Origin: UBA9926 sp913064795
GTDB taxonomy: Bacteria; Pseudomonadota; Gammaproteobacteria; Pseudomonadales; Azotimanducaceae
DNA: 64,000 nucleotides
Direction of reading: 5' to 3'
NCBI GenBank assembly: GCA_045560765.1
Contig: JBJKZD010000012.1
Location: 1 to 64,000 of the forward strand
Shown here piece by piece: positions 38,175 through 46,367 of this stretch (the stretch's first letter is position 1; each line of letters begins with the position of its first letter). The notes beneath the pieces were generated by a model. The model ran no database searches. It was not told the DNA's origin and saw only the letters and a list, made by a program, of their open reading frames with translations. Both the position numbers and the translations under genes were made by a program.

Positions 38175-39128
38175 ATGAATCGATACAAGGTCATATTCGA
38201 TACTGATCCAGGTATTGATGATGCTGTCGCTTTGCTCTTGCTCCATGCGATGCCGAGTGTTGATCTTCAGGGTATCACAACGGTTTTTGGCAACGCTTCG
38301 ATTGAGGACTGTACCCGTAACGCGCTATATATTTGTGAGCGTTTTGATTTGCCCTATGGGGTTTTTCAGGGCGCTGGGGTCTCTTTTCGAGGCGCCGAAG
38401 GGGATGAATATCCTGACTTCGTTCATGGTCGTGATGGTTTAGGTGATGTTGGTTTTGCAGCACCTTCAAAGCGCGCGGCAAAAGTCTCTGCTGCAGATTT
38501 TATTGTTCAAGCCGCCAGGCTGTCGATTGAACCTCTCGAAATTCTGGCGGTTGGCCGGATGACCAATGTCGCTCAGGCGCTAGAGATGGCGCCCGATATC
38601 AAAACTAAACTTCGCCGGATCGTAATGATGGGCGGCGCCGTCGACGTTAGGGGCAATGTCACTGAGTGGGCTGAAGCTAATATTTATGGTGATCCAGAGG
38701 CGGCAGATTATATCTTCCAAAGCGGTGTTCCCGTATTGATGGTGGGTCTGGATGCGACACTCAAGCATCAGATCAGCAGAACGCAGTTGGCAGCCCTGAC
38801 CCATGATCTTGGAGATGCTGGAGATTTCATTTGGCAGATTAAGCAGCATTATTTAAATTTTTATGCCTCTAAGGGAATTTTTGATGGGTTCCCGATTCAC
38901 GATGCGACCGCGGCTCTGGGGATGGCTTTCCCGGATGACTTCAAGATGGCGGCGGGGGCTCTGCGGTGTGTGACGGAAGGGGAGCAGCGCGGTCGGACAA
39001 TTTTTTTGGCGCGTCAGGGCGGTTTCCATCAGGTCGCGCTGTCTGCTGAGGGAGCAGAGTTGTCGCAGCGCTTCGATGCGATGATGCGCGCGCAGTTCGG
39101 CGCACCTTCGAGCGCCCCGGTCGAATAG
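38175..39128 (+). CDS. Inosine-uridine preferring nucleoside hydrolase
   Basis: Hydrolyses ribonucleosides to base and ribose. It has 317 residues. The calcium-binding signature DTDPGIDDA lies at 9-17, and IHDATAAL near residue 240 holds the catalytic histidine region. No signal peptide is seen, so it is cytoplasmic. AAGGAG precedes the ATG. It opens the purine locus and would supply hypoxanthine, guanine or xanthine to the downstream enzymes. Substrate preference (purine or pyrimidine) cannot be fixed from sequence. An 18-nt minisatellite starts directly after its TAG stop. Confidence 0.92.
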   Translation: MNRYKVIFDTDPGIDDAVALLLLHAMPSVDLQGITTVFGNASIEDCTRNALYICERFDLPYGVFQGAGVSFRGAEGDEYPDFVHGRDGLGDVGFAAPSKRAAKVSAADFIVQAARLSIEPLEILAVGRMTNVAQALEMAPDIKTKLRRIVMMGGAVDVRGNVTEWAEANIYGDPEAADYIFQSGVPVLMVGLDATLKHQISRTQLAALTHDLGDAGDFIWQIKQHYLNFYASKGIFDGFPIHDATAALGMAFPDDFKMAAGALRCVTEGEQRGRTIFLARQGGFHQVALSAEGAELSQRFDAMMRAQFGAPSSAPVE

Positions 39129-39256
39129 AGCCCTCAGCGAAAAAAGAGCCCTCAGCGAGTAAAGAGCCTTCAGCGGAAAAAGAGCCCTCAGCGAGTAAAG
39201 AGCGCTCAGCGAGTAAAGAGCCCTCAGTTAGCTAAAGAGCCCCAGTGAGAAAAAAG
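39129..39256 (+). repeat. 18-nt tandem repeat, about 7 units, abutting the stop codon
   Basis: Units of the form AGAGCCCTCAGCGAGTAA recur every 18 nt right after the nucleoside hydrolase stop. The frame in line with the gene stays open through six units to a TGA at 39246-39248. Confidence 0.8.
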
Positions 39257-39311
39257 CTCGGAAAAGGAACAAGCCGTTGAACGCTTAAGGTCTTACTGGT
39301 TTGAACACTGT

Positions 39312-39327
39312 TCTCGAAATTTCGAGA
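39312..39327. promoter_or_regulatory. 16-bp perfect palindrome, possible operator
   Basis: TCTCGAAATTTCGAGA, with flanking CTG/CAG able to extend the dyad. No T tract follows, so it is not an obvious terminator. It may be a repressor site for the receptor gene 385 nt downstream. Confidence 0.4.
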
Positions 39328-39558
39328 CAGCCCCGCGCGCTCAATCATCACAAGGCAGGGTGGGGTCTTTTTGAGCGTTTTGGACCCTAATGGACAGCGA
39401 TCTGCGCAAGGTTTAAAGCGGTTTATTGTTCAGAATTTGACCTCGGCTGACCTGATCCCGAATGGCTCGGTTCGGCGTCTCAATGCCTCCTTGTAGCCTA
39501 TGAATAAAGAGTGGAGTTCTGCTGAAAAATGGTTCAAAATGCGCCGCTCGTTAAAGTC

Positions 39559-39567
39559 GGGGGGGGG
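39559..39567 (+). repeat. Homopolymer G9 tract upstream of TonB receptor
   Basis: Nine G in a row between a -35-like TTAAAG (39551-39556) and a -10-like TTTAAT (39578-39583), spacer 21 nt. Confidence 0.45.
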
Positions 39568-39711
39568 ATCTTTTGGCTTTAATGGCATGAGCCGGAGTTA
39601 CGCACTCAGCCTGTCGAAGAGTGCAAAGACGGCCGTCTTTTAACGTAAGAGACCCAACAGGTTGAGCTTGTGCCGGATCGGGTAAGTAAGATCAAAAAAT
39701 GGAGAAATTCT

Positions 39712-42258
39712 ATGAAAGTAGATTTTAAATTGGCGAAGAAAGCAGGTTTGCTGGGCGGGCTTAGCACGCTAGCACTGCTCGCATTGCCGACGATTTCTGT
39801 GAGCGCTTTTGGCGCTGACGAGGTAGAGGAAGTCGTTGTTGTGGGAACAAGGCGCGAAGCACGCTCGGTAGGAGATTCTCCCGCGCCTGTGGATATTATT
39901 TCAGGGTCAGATTTTGTAAACCAGGGCTCTGGTGACTTGCAAGATATGATCAGAACGTTAGTTCCATCATTTAACGTGAACACACAGCCCATCAGTGATG
40001 CGGCAACGTTGGTGAGACCGGCTAACCTTCGAGGCCTTCCGCCCGATGACATGCTGGTTTTGACTAACGGCAAGCGTCGTCACAGAGGTGCGGTGATATC
40101 GTTCCTGGGTGGTGGTGTAGCCGACGGCGCACAAGGTGCTGATATTTCAGCGATACCTTCGATTGCCCTTAAGAAAGTCGAAGTGCTTCGCGATGGTGCT
40201 GCAGCGCAGTACGGCTCGGATGCTATCGCAGGCATTATGAATTTCGTTTACCGAGATGAAGCAGAAGGGGGTGAAGTTCAGATTCGAACCGGTGAGTACT
40301 CTGAGGGTGACGGCGGTATGTGGAGAGTGGCTGCGAACGTCGGTATGCCGTTCACTGCAGATGGCTTTGCCAATTTCTCGGTTGAACTTCAGGACAGCGA
40401 AGCAACGTCGCGAAGTGTGCAACGAGCCGATGCGCAAGCATTGTTCGATGGCGGCAACGCCAATATCTGGAACTCTCCAAACCCCGCTCAGATCTGGGGT
40501 TCACCCGAGGTGAGCGACGACGTGAAGTTTGTCGCAAACATTGGGCTCGATCTGGATTCGTCCAAGAAGTTTTATTTGTTTGGTAACTACGCTGAGCGGA
40601 AAGTGCTGGGTGGGTTCTACTTCAGAAATCCAACCAACCGAGGTGGCATCTTTTCTGCTGACGGTGGCGCGACGCGTCTGGTTGGCGATTTAGGAGAAGC
40701 TGCAGGGGGCGAAAGAACGTGTCCAGTGGTTGCTGTCCCTGAATCAGGGGCGGGATCCTCTACGGACACAGCACTCGCAGATATCAAAGCCGACCCAAAC
40801 TGTTTCGTTTTTAACGAGATGTTCCCAGGCGGGTTTACTCCCAGCTTTGGTGGCGGTGTCTCCGACTGGTCGATTGCAACGGGTATCAGTGGCAGCACTG
40901 ATAACGGGTTGATGTATGACCTGAGCGTTAGCATCGGCGAGAATCGCGCTGACTACTACATCGAAAACACGCTCAATGGTTCCCTCGGACCTGATTCGCC
41001 GACTGCGTTTAATCCAGGCAGTTATGTGCAATTAGAGAAGACCGTCAATGCCGACTTCAGTAAGGGTTTCCCTGTTGATAGTTTTGCGTCGGATTTGAAC
41101 GTTGCATGGGGCTTGGAGTATCGCGAAGAGCAATTCACTGTTGTTTCGGGTGATGAAGCAAGTTGGGAAATTGGTCCATACTTTACTCAAGGCTTTGGTA
41201 TCGGCTCTAACGGTTTCGGAGGCTTCTCGCCACAAATGGCAGGGGTTTGGGATCGGGGTAACTTCGCGGTTTACGTGGACCTAGAAGCTGATGTGACTGA
41301 ATCGTTCTTGTTGGGTTTTGCAACGCGGTACGAAGACTTTGACACCTTCGGTTCAACCAGCAACAGCAAAATTTCTGCTCGATTCAACATCACCGATGAT
41401 TTATCGATTCGTGGAACTGCGAGTACCGGTTTCCGTGCACCAACGCCGGGTCAGGCAAATATTGCCAACATCTCCACAGTTTCGGGTGCGGATGGCGTGC
41501 TGTTCCAACGTGGTACTTTGTCGCCAACGAACCCAGTCTCTGTGTTCTATGGCGGTAAAGAGCTTACGCCAGAAGAGTCTGAAAGCATTAGTCTAGGTTT
41601 GGTGTGGGATGTGACAGACGCTTTGTCCGTCACGCTTGATGCTTACCGCATCGAGCTGTCGGATCGAATCACTCAGGGTGATGAGGTGAACGTCTCCGAT
41701 GAAGACATCGCAACCTTGACCGCTTTAGGGGTCACGGGCGCAGGCGATTTGACGACGTTTAAGTTCTACGTGAACGATTTTGACACGACCACAACCGGTT
41801 ATGATTTAGTCGCAACCTATGGCGCGGATATGTTCAGTGGTAGCACTGAATTTACCTTCGTCTTAAGCGATGTCGAAACCGAAGTTGATCGAAGCAAAAA
41901 TGGTTTGGTGGGACAGGGCTTTATCAATCGACTCGAAAAATCTTTGCCCCAAACGCGTTGGAATTTATCGGCTGTTCACCTCAATGGAGATTGGAGAGTG
42001 CTGGCTAGAATCAATTCGATCGATGGGTTTTGGACTGAGACCAGTGGCATGATCGATGGTATGGCAACGGTTGATTTAGAGGTTGCTCGTGACTTTGGTA
42101 TGTATAACGTCACGCTCGGCGCGCAAAATGCGTTCGATGAGTATCCAGACGAGGAAGCCCAGTTTCTGCAGGACGCAATTGGTATGCGTTACCCAGAAGC
42201 GGCACCTTTAGGCTTCAACGGTGCGTTTTACTACATGAAGCTAGGAATCAATTTCTAA
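39712..42258 (+). CDS. TonB-dependent outer membrane receptor
   Basis: Outer-membrane active transporter of 848 residues. The signal peptide ends near SVSAFGADE. A TonB-box-like EEVVVVGTR lies just after it. The plug domain has VDIISGSDF, LRGLPPDDMLVLTNGKRR and KKVEVLRDGAAAQYGSDAIAG. A 22-strand barrel follows, ending in phenylalanine (YMKLGINF). I chose the ATG at 39712, with GGAG upstream. Its substrate is unknown. Its place between a nucleoside hydrolase and the purine catabolic genes suggests nucleosides, nucleotides or related compounds, which is inference from context. An intrinsic terminator follows. Confidence 0.92.
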   Translation: MKVDFKLAKKAGLLGGLSTLALLALPTISVSAFGADEVEEVVVVGTRREARSVGDSPAPVDIISGSDFVNQGSGDLQDMIRTLVPSFNVNTQPISDAATLVRPANLRGLPPDDMLVLTNGKRRHRGAVISFLGGGVADGAQGADISAIPSIALKKVEVLRDGAAAQYGSDAIAGIMNFVYRDEAEGGEVQIRTGEYSEGDGGMWRVAANVGMPFTADGFANFSVELQDSEATSRSVQRADAQALFDGGNANIWNSPNPAQIWGSPEVSDDVKFVANIGLDLDSSKKFYLFGNYAERKVLGGFYFRNPTNRGGIFSADGGATRLVGDLGEAAGGERTCPVVAVPESGAGSSTDTALADIKADPNCFVFNEMFPGGFTPSFGGGVSDWSIATGISGSTDNGLMYDLSVSIGENRADYYIENTLNGSLGPDSPTAFNPGSYVQLEKTVNADFSKGFPVDSFASDLNVAWGLEYREEQFTVVSGDEASWEIGPYFTQGFGIGSNGFGGFSPQMAGVWDRGNFAVYVDLEADVTESFLLGFATRYEDFDTFGSTSNSKISARFNITDDLSIRGTASTGFRAPTPGQANIANISTVSGADGVLFQRGTLSPTNPVSVFYGGKELTPEESESISLGLVWDVTDALSVTLDAYRIELSDRITQGDEVNVSDEDIATLTALGVTGAGDLTTFKFYVNDFDTTTTGYDLVATYGADMFSGSTEFTFVLSDVETEVDRSKNGLVGQGFINRLEKSLPQTRWNLSAVHLNGDWRVLARINSIDGFWTETSGMIDGMATVDLEVARDFGMYNVTLGAQNAFDEYPDEEAQFLQDAIGMRYPEAAPLGFNGAFYYMKLGINF

Positions 42259-42275
42259 GATCAGTGTGGTTCATG

Positions 42276-42304
42276 AAAAAGGGCACATCAGTGCCCTTTT
42301 TTTT
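42276..42304 (+). terminator. Intrinsic terminator after the TonB receptor gene
   Basis: AAAAGGGCAC-ATCA-GTGCCCTTTT with a T run. Confidence 0.92.
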
Positions 42305-42425
42305 ATCCAATTTTTAGGGTTGCATCGCGCAGGAGCGCAAAGCGTGGAGTCAGCTCAGGGCTGTTGGGGACGCCCTGGCGCCTTTAAATCGCTTGAGCCT
42401 TAGGACCACTCCCTTAGGAAAAGTG

Positions 42426-43763
42426 CTAGAGCCGTTTCAAGAGTTCCTGCGCAGCTTCCTGGTGGTTGGCCTTGAGCCGGTCAAGGTCGATATTCGGCAA
42501 ACAACCGTCTTTGACGCGCCACTGGCCGTTGATCATCACGTGCTCAGCCTTGAATGTCCCCGAGAGTAAAAGACTCGCCAAGGGGTCATGGTGTCCAGAG
42601 TGTTGAATCTCATCCACTTTAAAGAATGCTAAGTCCGCCACTTTGCCGGGTTCGAGGCTGCCAAGCTCTGGGCGATTGATTGCGAGTGCTCCCTTGCGGG
42701 TAGCCCAGTCTAGGCAATGGTGAATACTCACGCGCTCGCTGCCATATTTGAGGCGCTGCAGTAAAAGTGCTTGCCGAGCTTCGAGTATCAGATTGGAGCT
42801 GTCATTTGAGGCAGAACCATCGACCCCAATGCCGATGGATACCCCTGCCGCTTCAAGTTCTAGTGTTTTGCAAATTCCAGACCCTAAAATCATGTTTGAC
42901 GAGGGGCAGTGCGTAATACCGACGCCCGCTCGGCCTAGCCGCTGTATTTCTGTAGGTTCAAAGTGAATACCGTGGGCTAGCCAGGTGTTGGGCCTCAACC
43001 AATTGACCTCTTCGAGATAGTCCAAAGGTCTTTGTCCGTAAAGGTCTTCGCAAAATGCGTTTTCATCATGGGTTTCAGACAAATGGGTGTGTAGGCCTGC
43101 GCCGAAGTCTTTTGCCAGGGCAGCTGTTTCGCGCATCAAGGTTTTACTAACAGAGAAGGGTGAGCAAGGCGCTAGAGCGATCTGATGCATTGCGCCCGGG
43201 CTTGGGTCGTGATGCGCCTCGAGCATCAGCTGGCTGTGTTTTAAAATGCTCGCCTCAGGTTGCGTGACCCGATCCGGCGGCAAGCCGCCTTGGGATTGAC
43301 CTAGGCTCATTGAGCCGCGGCACAAGATGCTGCGCAGACCCAGGGGTTTAACCGCCTCAACTTGAAGGTCGGTTGCGTTTAGAAGGTGTTCAGAAAAGAG
43401 GTAGTGATGATCGACTGCGGTTGTGCAGCCCGATAGTAAGAGCTCGCTGGCTGCGATTTGGCTGCTCAAAAGAATGTCGGTTTCCGAAAGGTTTGCCCAG
43501 ATGGGGTAGAGTGCCTCTAGCCATGGAAACAGCGCGCGATTACTGGCCGCCGGTACGGCCCGGGTCAGCGTTTGATAGAAGTGGTGATGGCCATTAATTA
43601 GTCCAGGCAGAACGACAAGCTTTGACGCATCAAAAACTTCGTCGAACGCCTCGGGGGGTCGATCGAGCACAGCAGTGATCAGCCCGTCTTCGATGAGAAG
43701 TCCAGAGTTTGCTGGTGGCGCTGGCGTAGCCATCGCCATGGGGTCTTTGATCCAGAGTTTCAT
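42426..43763 (-). CDS. 8-oxoguanine deaminase (amidohydrolase)
   Basis: Cytosine-deaminase-like metal hydrolase of 445 residues, most like the 8-oxoguanine deaminases known from Pseudomonas, which convert 8-oxoguanine to urate. Metal ligands lie in PGLINGHHHFYQTLTRA (HHH at 59-61), LHTHLSETHDEN and THCPSSNMILGSGI, and VDGSASNDSSNLI carries the catalytic aspartate. SGCTTAVDHHY and LAPCSPFSV are also typical. It overlaps the stop of the TetR gene (TGATG), so the two form an operon divergent from xdhA. Its product, urate, feeds directly into PuuD of this locus. Confidence 0.88.
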   Translation of the reverse strand: MKLWIKDPMAMATPAPPANSGLLIEDGLITAVLDRPPEAFDEVFDASKLVVLPGLINGHHHFYQTLTRAVPAASNRALFPWLEALYPIWANLSETDILLSSQIAASELLLSGCTTAVDHHYLFSEHLLNATDLQVEAVKPLGLRSILCRGSMSLGQSQGGLPPDRVTQPEASILKHSQLMLEAHHDPSPGAMHQIALAPCSPFSVSKTLMRETAALAKDFGAGLHTHLSETHDENAFCEDLYGQRPLDYLEEVNWLRPNTWLAHGIHFEPTEIQRLGRAGVGITHCPSSNMILGSGICKTLELEAAGVSIGIGVDGSASNDSSNLILEARQALLLQRLKYGSERVSIHHCLDWATRKGALAINRPELGSLEPGKVADLAFFKVDEIQHSGHHDPLASLLLSGTFKAEHVMINGQWRVKDGCLPNIDLDRLKANHQEAAQELLKRL

Positions 43764-44416
43764 CAGCAGGGTTTCTTTGGTTGAAGACCGCAGCCTCTAA
43801 GGACGAAATCCACCAAAAAGTCAGCTGTTTCTTGCGCCACCGAGTCGTCAAATTCGGCTCGGTTCAGCAAAGCCAGAGCCTGAACCTGGAAGTCTGCGTA
43901 GTGCTGTGTCGCGGACCAAACCAAGAAAATCAAGCGCTCTGGATCAATGGGTCGTATTTTCTTGGCGCGAACCCACGCCAATATGACATGGGACCGGTCG
44001 AGAACCCATGGGCGCATGTCGGTGCTCAGATAGTGCTTGAGATTAGGTGCGCCTTGGATCATTTCGTTGGCAAACAGGCGGGAAGCGGCTGGGTCAAAGC
44101 GCGCTTGGTTGAGTTTCTCTCGGACAAAGGTCTCAAGCGCTTCTGCAGGATCACTTTCGGCGGTAGCGTGGTTAAAGGCTTGGTTCCAAGACGCAATGAT
44201 CTGCTCCAAGACAGCCAAATAAAGCTGTTGTTTGGTTTTAAAATGGTAGTGAATGTTGGGTTTTGGGATTGCTGCTCTGTTGGCTAAGCGCTGCATACGA
44301 GCACCTTCAAACCCGTATTGCGCAAACTCGTTTTTAGCCGCTGACAAGATTTTTTGCTTGGTTTCGTGGCTTCCGTCAGAATCAGACGGGTTGTTACTTA
44401 GATCTAGACTGACCAT
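43763..44416 (-). CDS. RutR-like TetR family regulator
   Basis: DNA-binding repressor of 217 residues. The helix-turn-helix covers about 17-65 (GFEGARMQRLANRAAIPKPN then IHYHFKTKQQLY). The C-terminal domain resembles the YcdC/RutR ligand domain (RLFANEMIQGAPNL, WSATQHYADFQVQ). RutR of E. coli controls pyrimidine and purine catabolism. A perfect dyad TGACCATATGGTCA matching the RutR consensus lies 90 nt upstream in the divergent promoter, and a partial copy (TGACCATAAGG, 44410-44420) overlaps its own start. It probably controls the 8-oxoguanine deaminase and xdh genes. The ligand (uracil, xanthine, urate or another) is unknown. Confidence 0.88.
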   Translation of the reverse strand: MVSLDLSNNPSDSDGSHETKQKILSAAKNEFAQYGFEGARMQRLANRAAIPKPNIHYHFKTKQQLYLAVLEQIIASWNQAFNHATAESDPAEALETFVREKLNQARFDPAASRLFANEMIQGAPNLKHYLSTDMRPWVLDRSHVILAWVRAKKIRPIDPERLIFLVWSATQHYADFQVQALALLNRAEFDDSVAQETADFLVDFVLRGCGLQPKKPC

Positions 44417-44801
44417 AAGGACGATATTATAAATATTCTAAAAGAATTTAAAGCTATATTTTTATTGAATTAATTAGGATAGAAGATATTATAAAGGAAT
44501 ATTTTGACCATATGGTCAGCAATATTGATTGGTAATGGCGGTCAATCATAACGAGCGAATGAGAGATCATCAGACCCCGTTGGGTAATATAATGGTGGTT
44601 GGGTGCCCTTGGTTTGAAACACCAGTCAAGGCCAGTGAGTTAAGCGCCAAGGCGGAGCGCGATCAGTACTCTGCAAGGTGGTAATCAACCCCAAGCGGCG
44701 ACGGATTAACTTCGTTCGTTTTATTGGGTGAGTTTGCCTGATGCTGTGAGCCATTGAGGCTACCCAGAGAAATCGATGAAGTTTTTGACTTGAGGTTGTA
44801 A
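44417..44801. other. Divergent control region between the RutR-like gene and xdhA
   Basis: AT-rich, no gene. It carries the RutR-type operator at 44506-44521, a second dyad TGATTG-N11-CAATCA at 44528-44550, and TATAAT hexamers at 44588-44593 (plus) and 44426-44431 (minus). Confidence 0.65.
44506..44521. promoter_or_regulatory. RutR-type operator
   Basis: TTGACCATATGGTCAG matches 15 of the 16 positions of the E. coli RutR consensus TTGACCAnnTGGTCAA, counting the two free positions. The core TGACCATATGGTCA is a perfect palindrome. Confidence 0.8.
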
Positions 44802-46367
44802 ATGATGCGTGTCGTGGTCAATGGTGTCGCCACCTCGTTAGTAGGAGAGCCCGAGCAGACGTTGCTGGATTCACTGCGACTTGATCTAGGTTTGACAGGA
44901 ACCAAAGAGGGCTGCAGATCGGGTGACTGTGGTGCCTGTACAGTGCTCGTTCGTGAATCAGACCAGATGTCTTTTTATCCGGTGAACAGCTGTATTCTGC
45001 CCCTAGGGCAGCTAGAGGGACAGGAAGTCTTAACGGTAGAGGGGCTGATGCGAGACGGCGAATTACACCCGGTGCAAGCAGCCTTGATTGACCATCACGG
45101 GTCTCAATGTGGTTTTTGCACGCCGGGCTTTGTGATGGCAATTTCCGGCTGGCTTGACCGCCAAAATCATAGCCAGTCTGGCGATCAACTCACAACCCAT
45201 CACCTCCAAGAGGCCATCGCCGGAAATCTTTGTCGCTGTACGGGTTACCGCCCAATTCTTGAAGCAGCCCGGGTGGCTGCGCAAATGCCGCTGCCTGTTT
45301 TGGGTGAGGGTCGCGCCGCCTCTGAGTGTCATGAGCCGAGGCCGAAGGCAAGCGGTCAGCCCGGGCTAGCGGGCGCTCAGGTCTTGAAGCGTCCACTGAC
45401 AACCGCGACGGGAAATGCTCGTAAATGGCCTGAAGAACAAGATAAGGAGGCGTTAGCACCCTTTCGAATCGCGCTTGAACCCGGCAACGGGATAACTAGG
45501 AGCTTTTATGAGCCTGTAGATTTGACGTCACTGCATTTAGTTTTGAGCGCGCTTCCAAACGCGACATTGATTGCTGGGGGCACTGATTTAATGCTGGGTG
45601 TGACACAGTCCGGCGGAACGTTGGGTGACGTTGTGAGTTTATCCAAAGTTCAGGCCCTTAAGGCCCTCGAATTGGGCGAAAATACGGGTGTCATTGGCGC
45701 CGGGACTTCTTATTCAGACTTGATGGATTCAGCCCAGATAATGTGGCCAGAGCTTCATCGGTTTTTATCGCGGCTTGGATCTCCGCAAATCAGAAATCGA
45801 GGCACCGTCGGTGGTAATTTAGGAACCGCATCGCCCATCGGGGACATGCTACCGATTTTGCTGGCGATGGACGCAGAGGTTTTAATCAGTAGCGCAAAGG
45901 GGGTGGCTCGGCCGCTATCGGTTGGCGATTTCATCCAAGGATACCGTCAAACAATGCTGAGCCCGGGTGATTACATTCGAGAAATCAGGGTTGAGGGGCT
46001 CCAAGACTTTCATCGCTACTACAAAGTCTCCAAGCGCCAGGAGGATGACATCTCCTCGGTATCGGTTGCGGTTCGGGTCCAAGTTGAGGGCCAGCGTATT
46101 CGTGAGGTGAGGCTCGCCGTCGGTGGAGTCGCCGACAGGGCGCTTCGCCTGCTAGATCTTGAGTCGCAATTCATCGGGAAAACCCTGGCGGAAGCCAAGG
46201 CTCTGGATTTGTCTGGTCCTATGGGTGAGGCGATCAGTCCGATCGGCGACGTCAGGGCCAGTGCTGCCTATCGGACTGCTGTGACCGCGGGCCTCGTTCA
46301 ACGAGCGATGATGGAAGCAGCGGGCGACCCAATGGTGACCATTTATGAGGCTGCCTCGAATGCGTAA
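44802..46367 (+). CDS. xdhA: Xanthine dehydrogenase small subunit (FeS/FAD)
   Basis: Electron-transfer subunit of 521 residues of the molybdenum enzyme that oxidises hypoxanthine to xanthine and urate. Two 2Fe-2S sites are visible: CRSGDCGACTV with a further cysteine, and CGFCTPGF with CRCTGY. The FAD domain starts with LIAGGTDLMLG at about 256-266 and has NRGTVGGNLGTASPIGD. It heads the xdhA-xdhB-xdhC-uraD unit. It lies opposite the RutR-like gene and downstream of the RutR-type operator. Confidence 0.95.
   Translation: MMRVVVNGVATSLVGEPEQTLLDSLRLDLGLTGTKEGCRSGDCGACTVLVRESDQMSFYPVNSCILPLGQLEGQEVLTVEGLMRDGELHPVQAALIDHHGSQCGFCTPGFVMAISGWLDRQNHSQSGDQLTTHHLQEAIAGNLCRCTGYRPILEAARVAAQMPLPVLGEGRAASECHEPRPKASGQPGLAGAQVLKRPLTTATGNARKWPEEQDKEALAPFRIALEPGNGITRSFYEPVDLTSLHLVLSALPNATLIAGGTDLMLGVTQSGGTLGDVVSLSKVQALKALELGENTGVIGAGTSYSDLMDSAQIMWPELHRFLSRLGSPQIRNRGTVGGNLGTASPIGDMLPILLAMDAEVLISSAKGVARPLSVGDFIQGYRQTMLSPGDYIREIRVEGLQDFHRYYKVSKRQEDDISSVSVAVRVQVEGQRIREVRLAVGGVADRALRLLDLESQFIGKTLAEAKALDLSGPMGEAISPIGDVRASAAYRTAVTAGLVQRAMMEAAGDPMVTIYEAASNA

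Larger units (their letters stand above)
39257..39711. other. Upstream region of the first TonB receptor gene
   Basis: No gene is seen. It holds a 16-bp perfect palindrome TCTCGAAATTTCGAGA at 39312-39327 and a G9 tract at 39559-39567. Confidence 0.6.

Noticed and set aside
44663..44905. Reverse open frame across the xdhA start
   Set aside because: It overlaps the conserved N-terminus of xdhA and has no recognisable domain.
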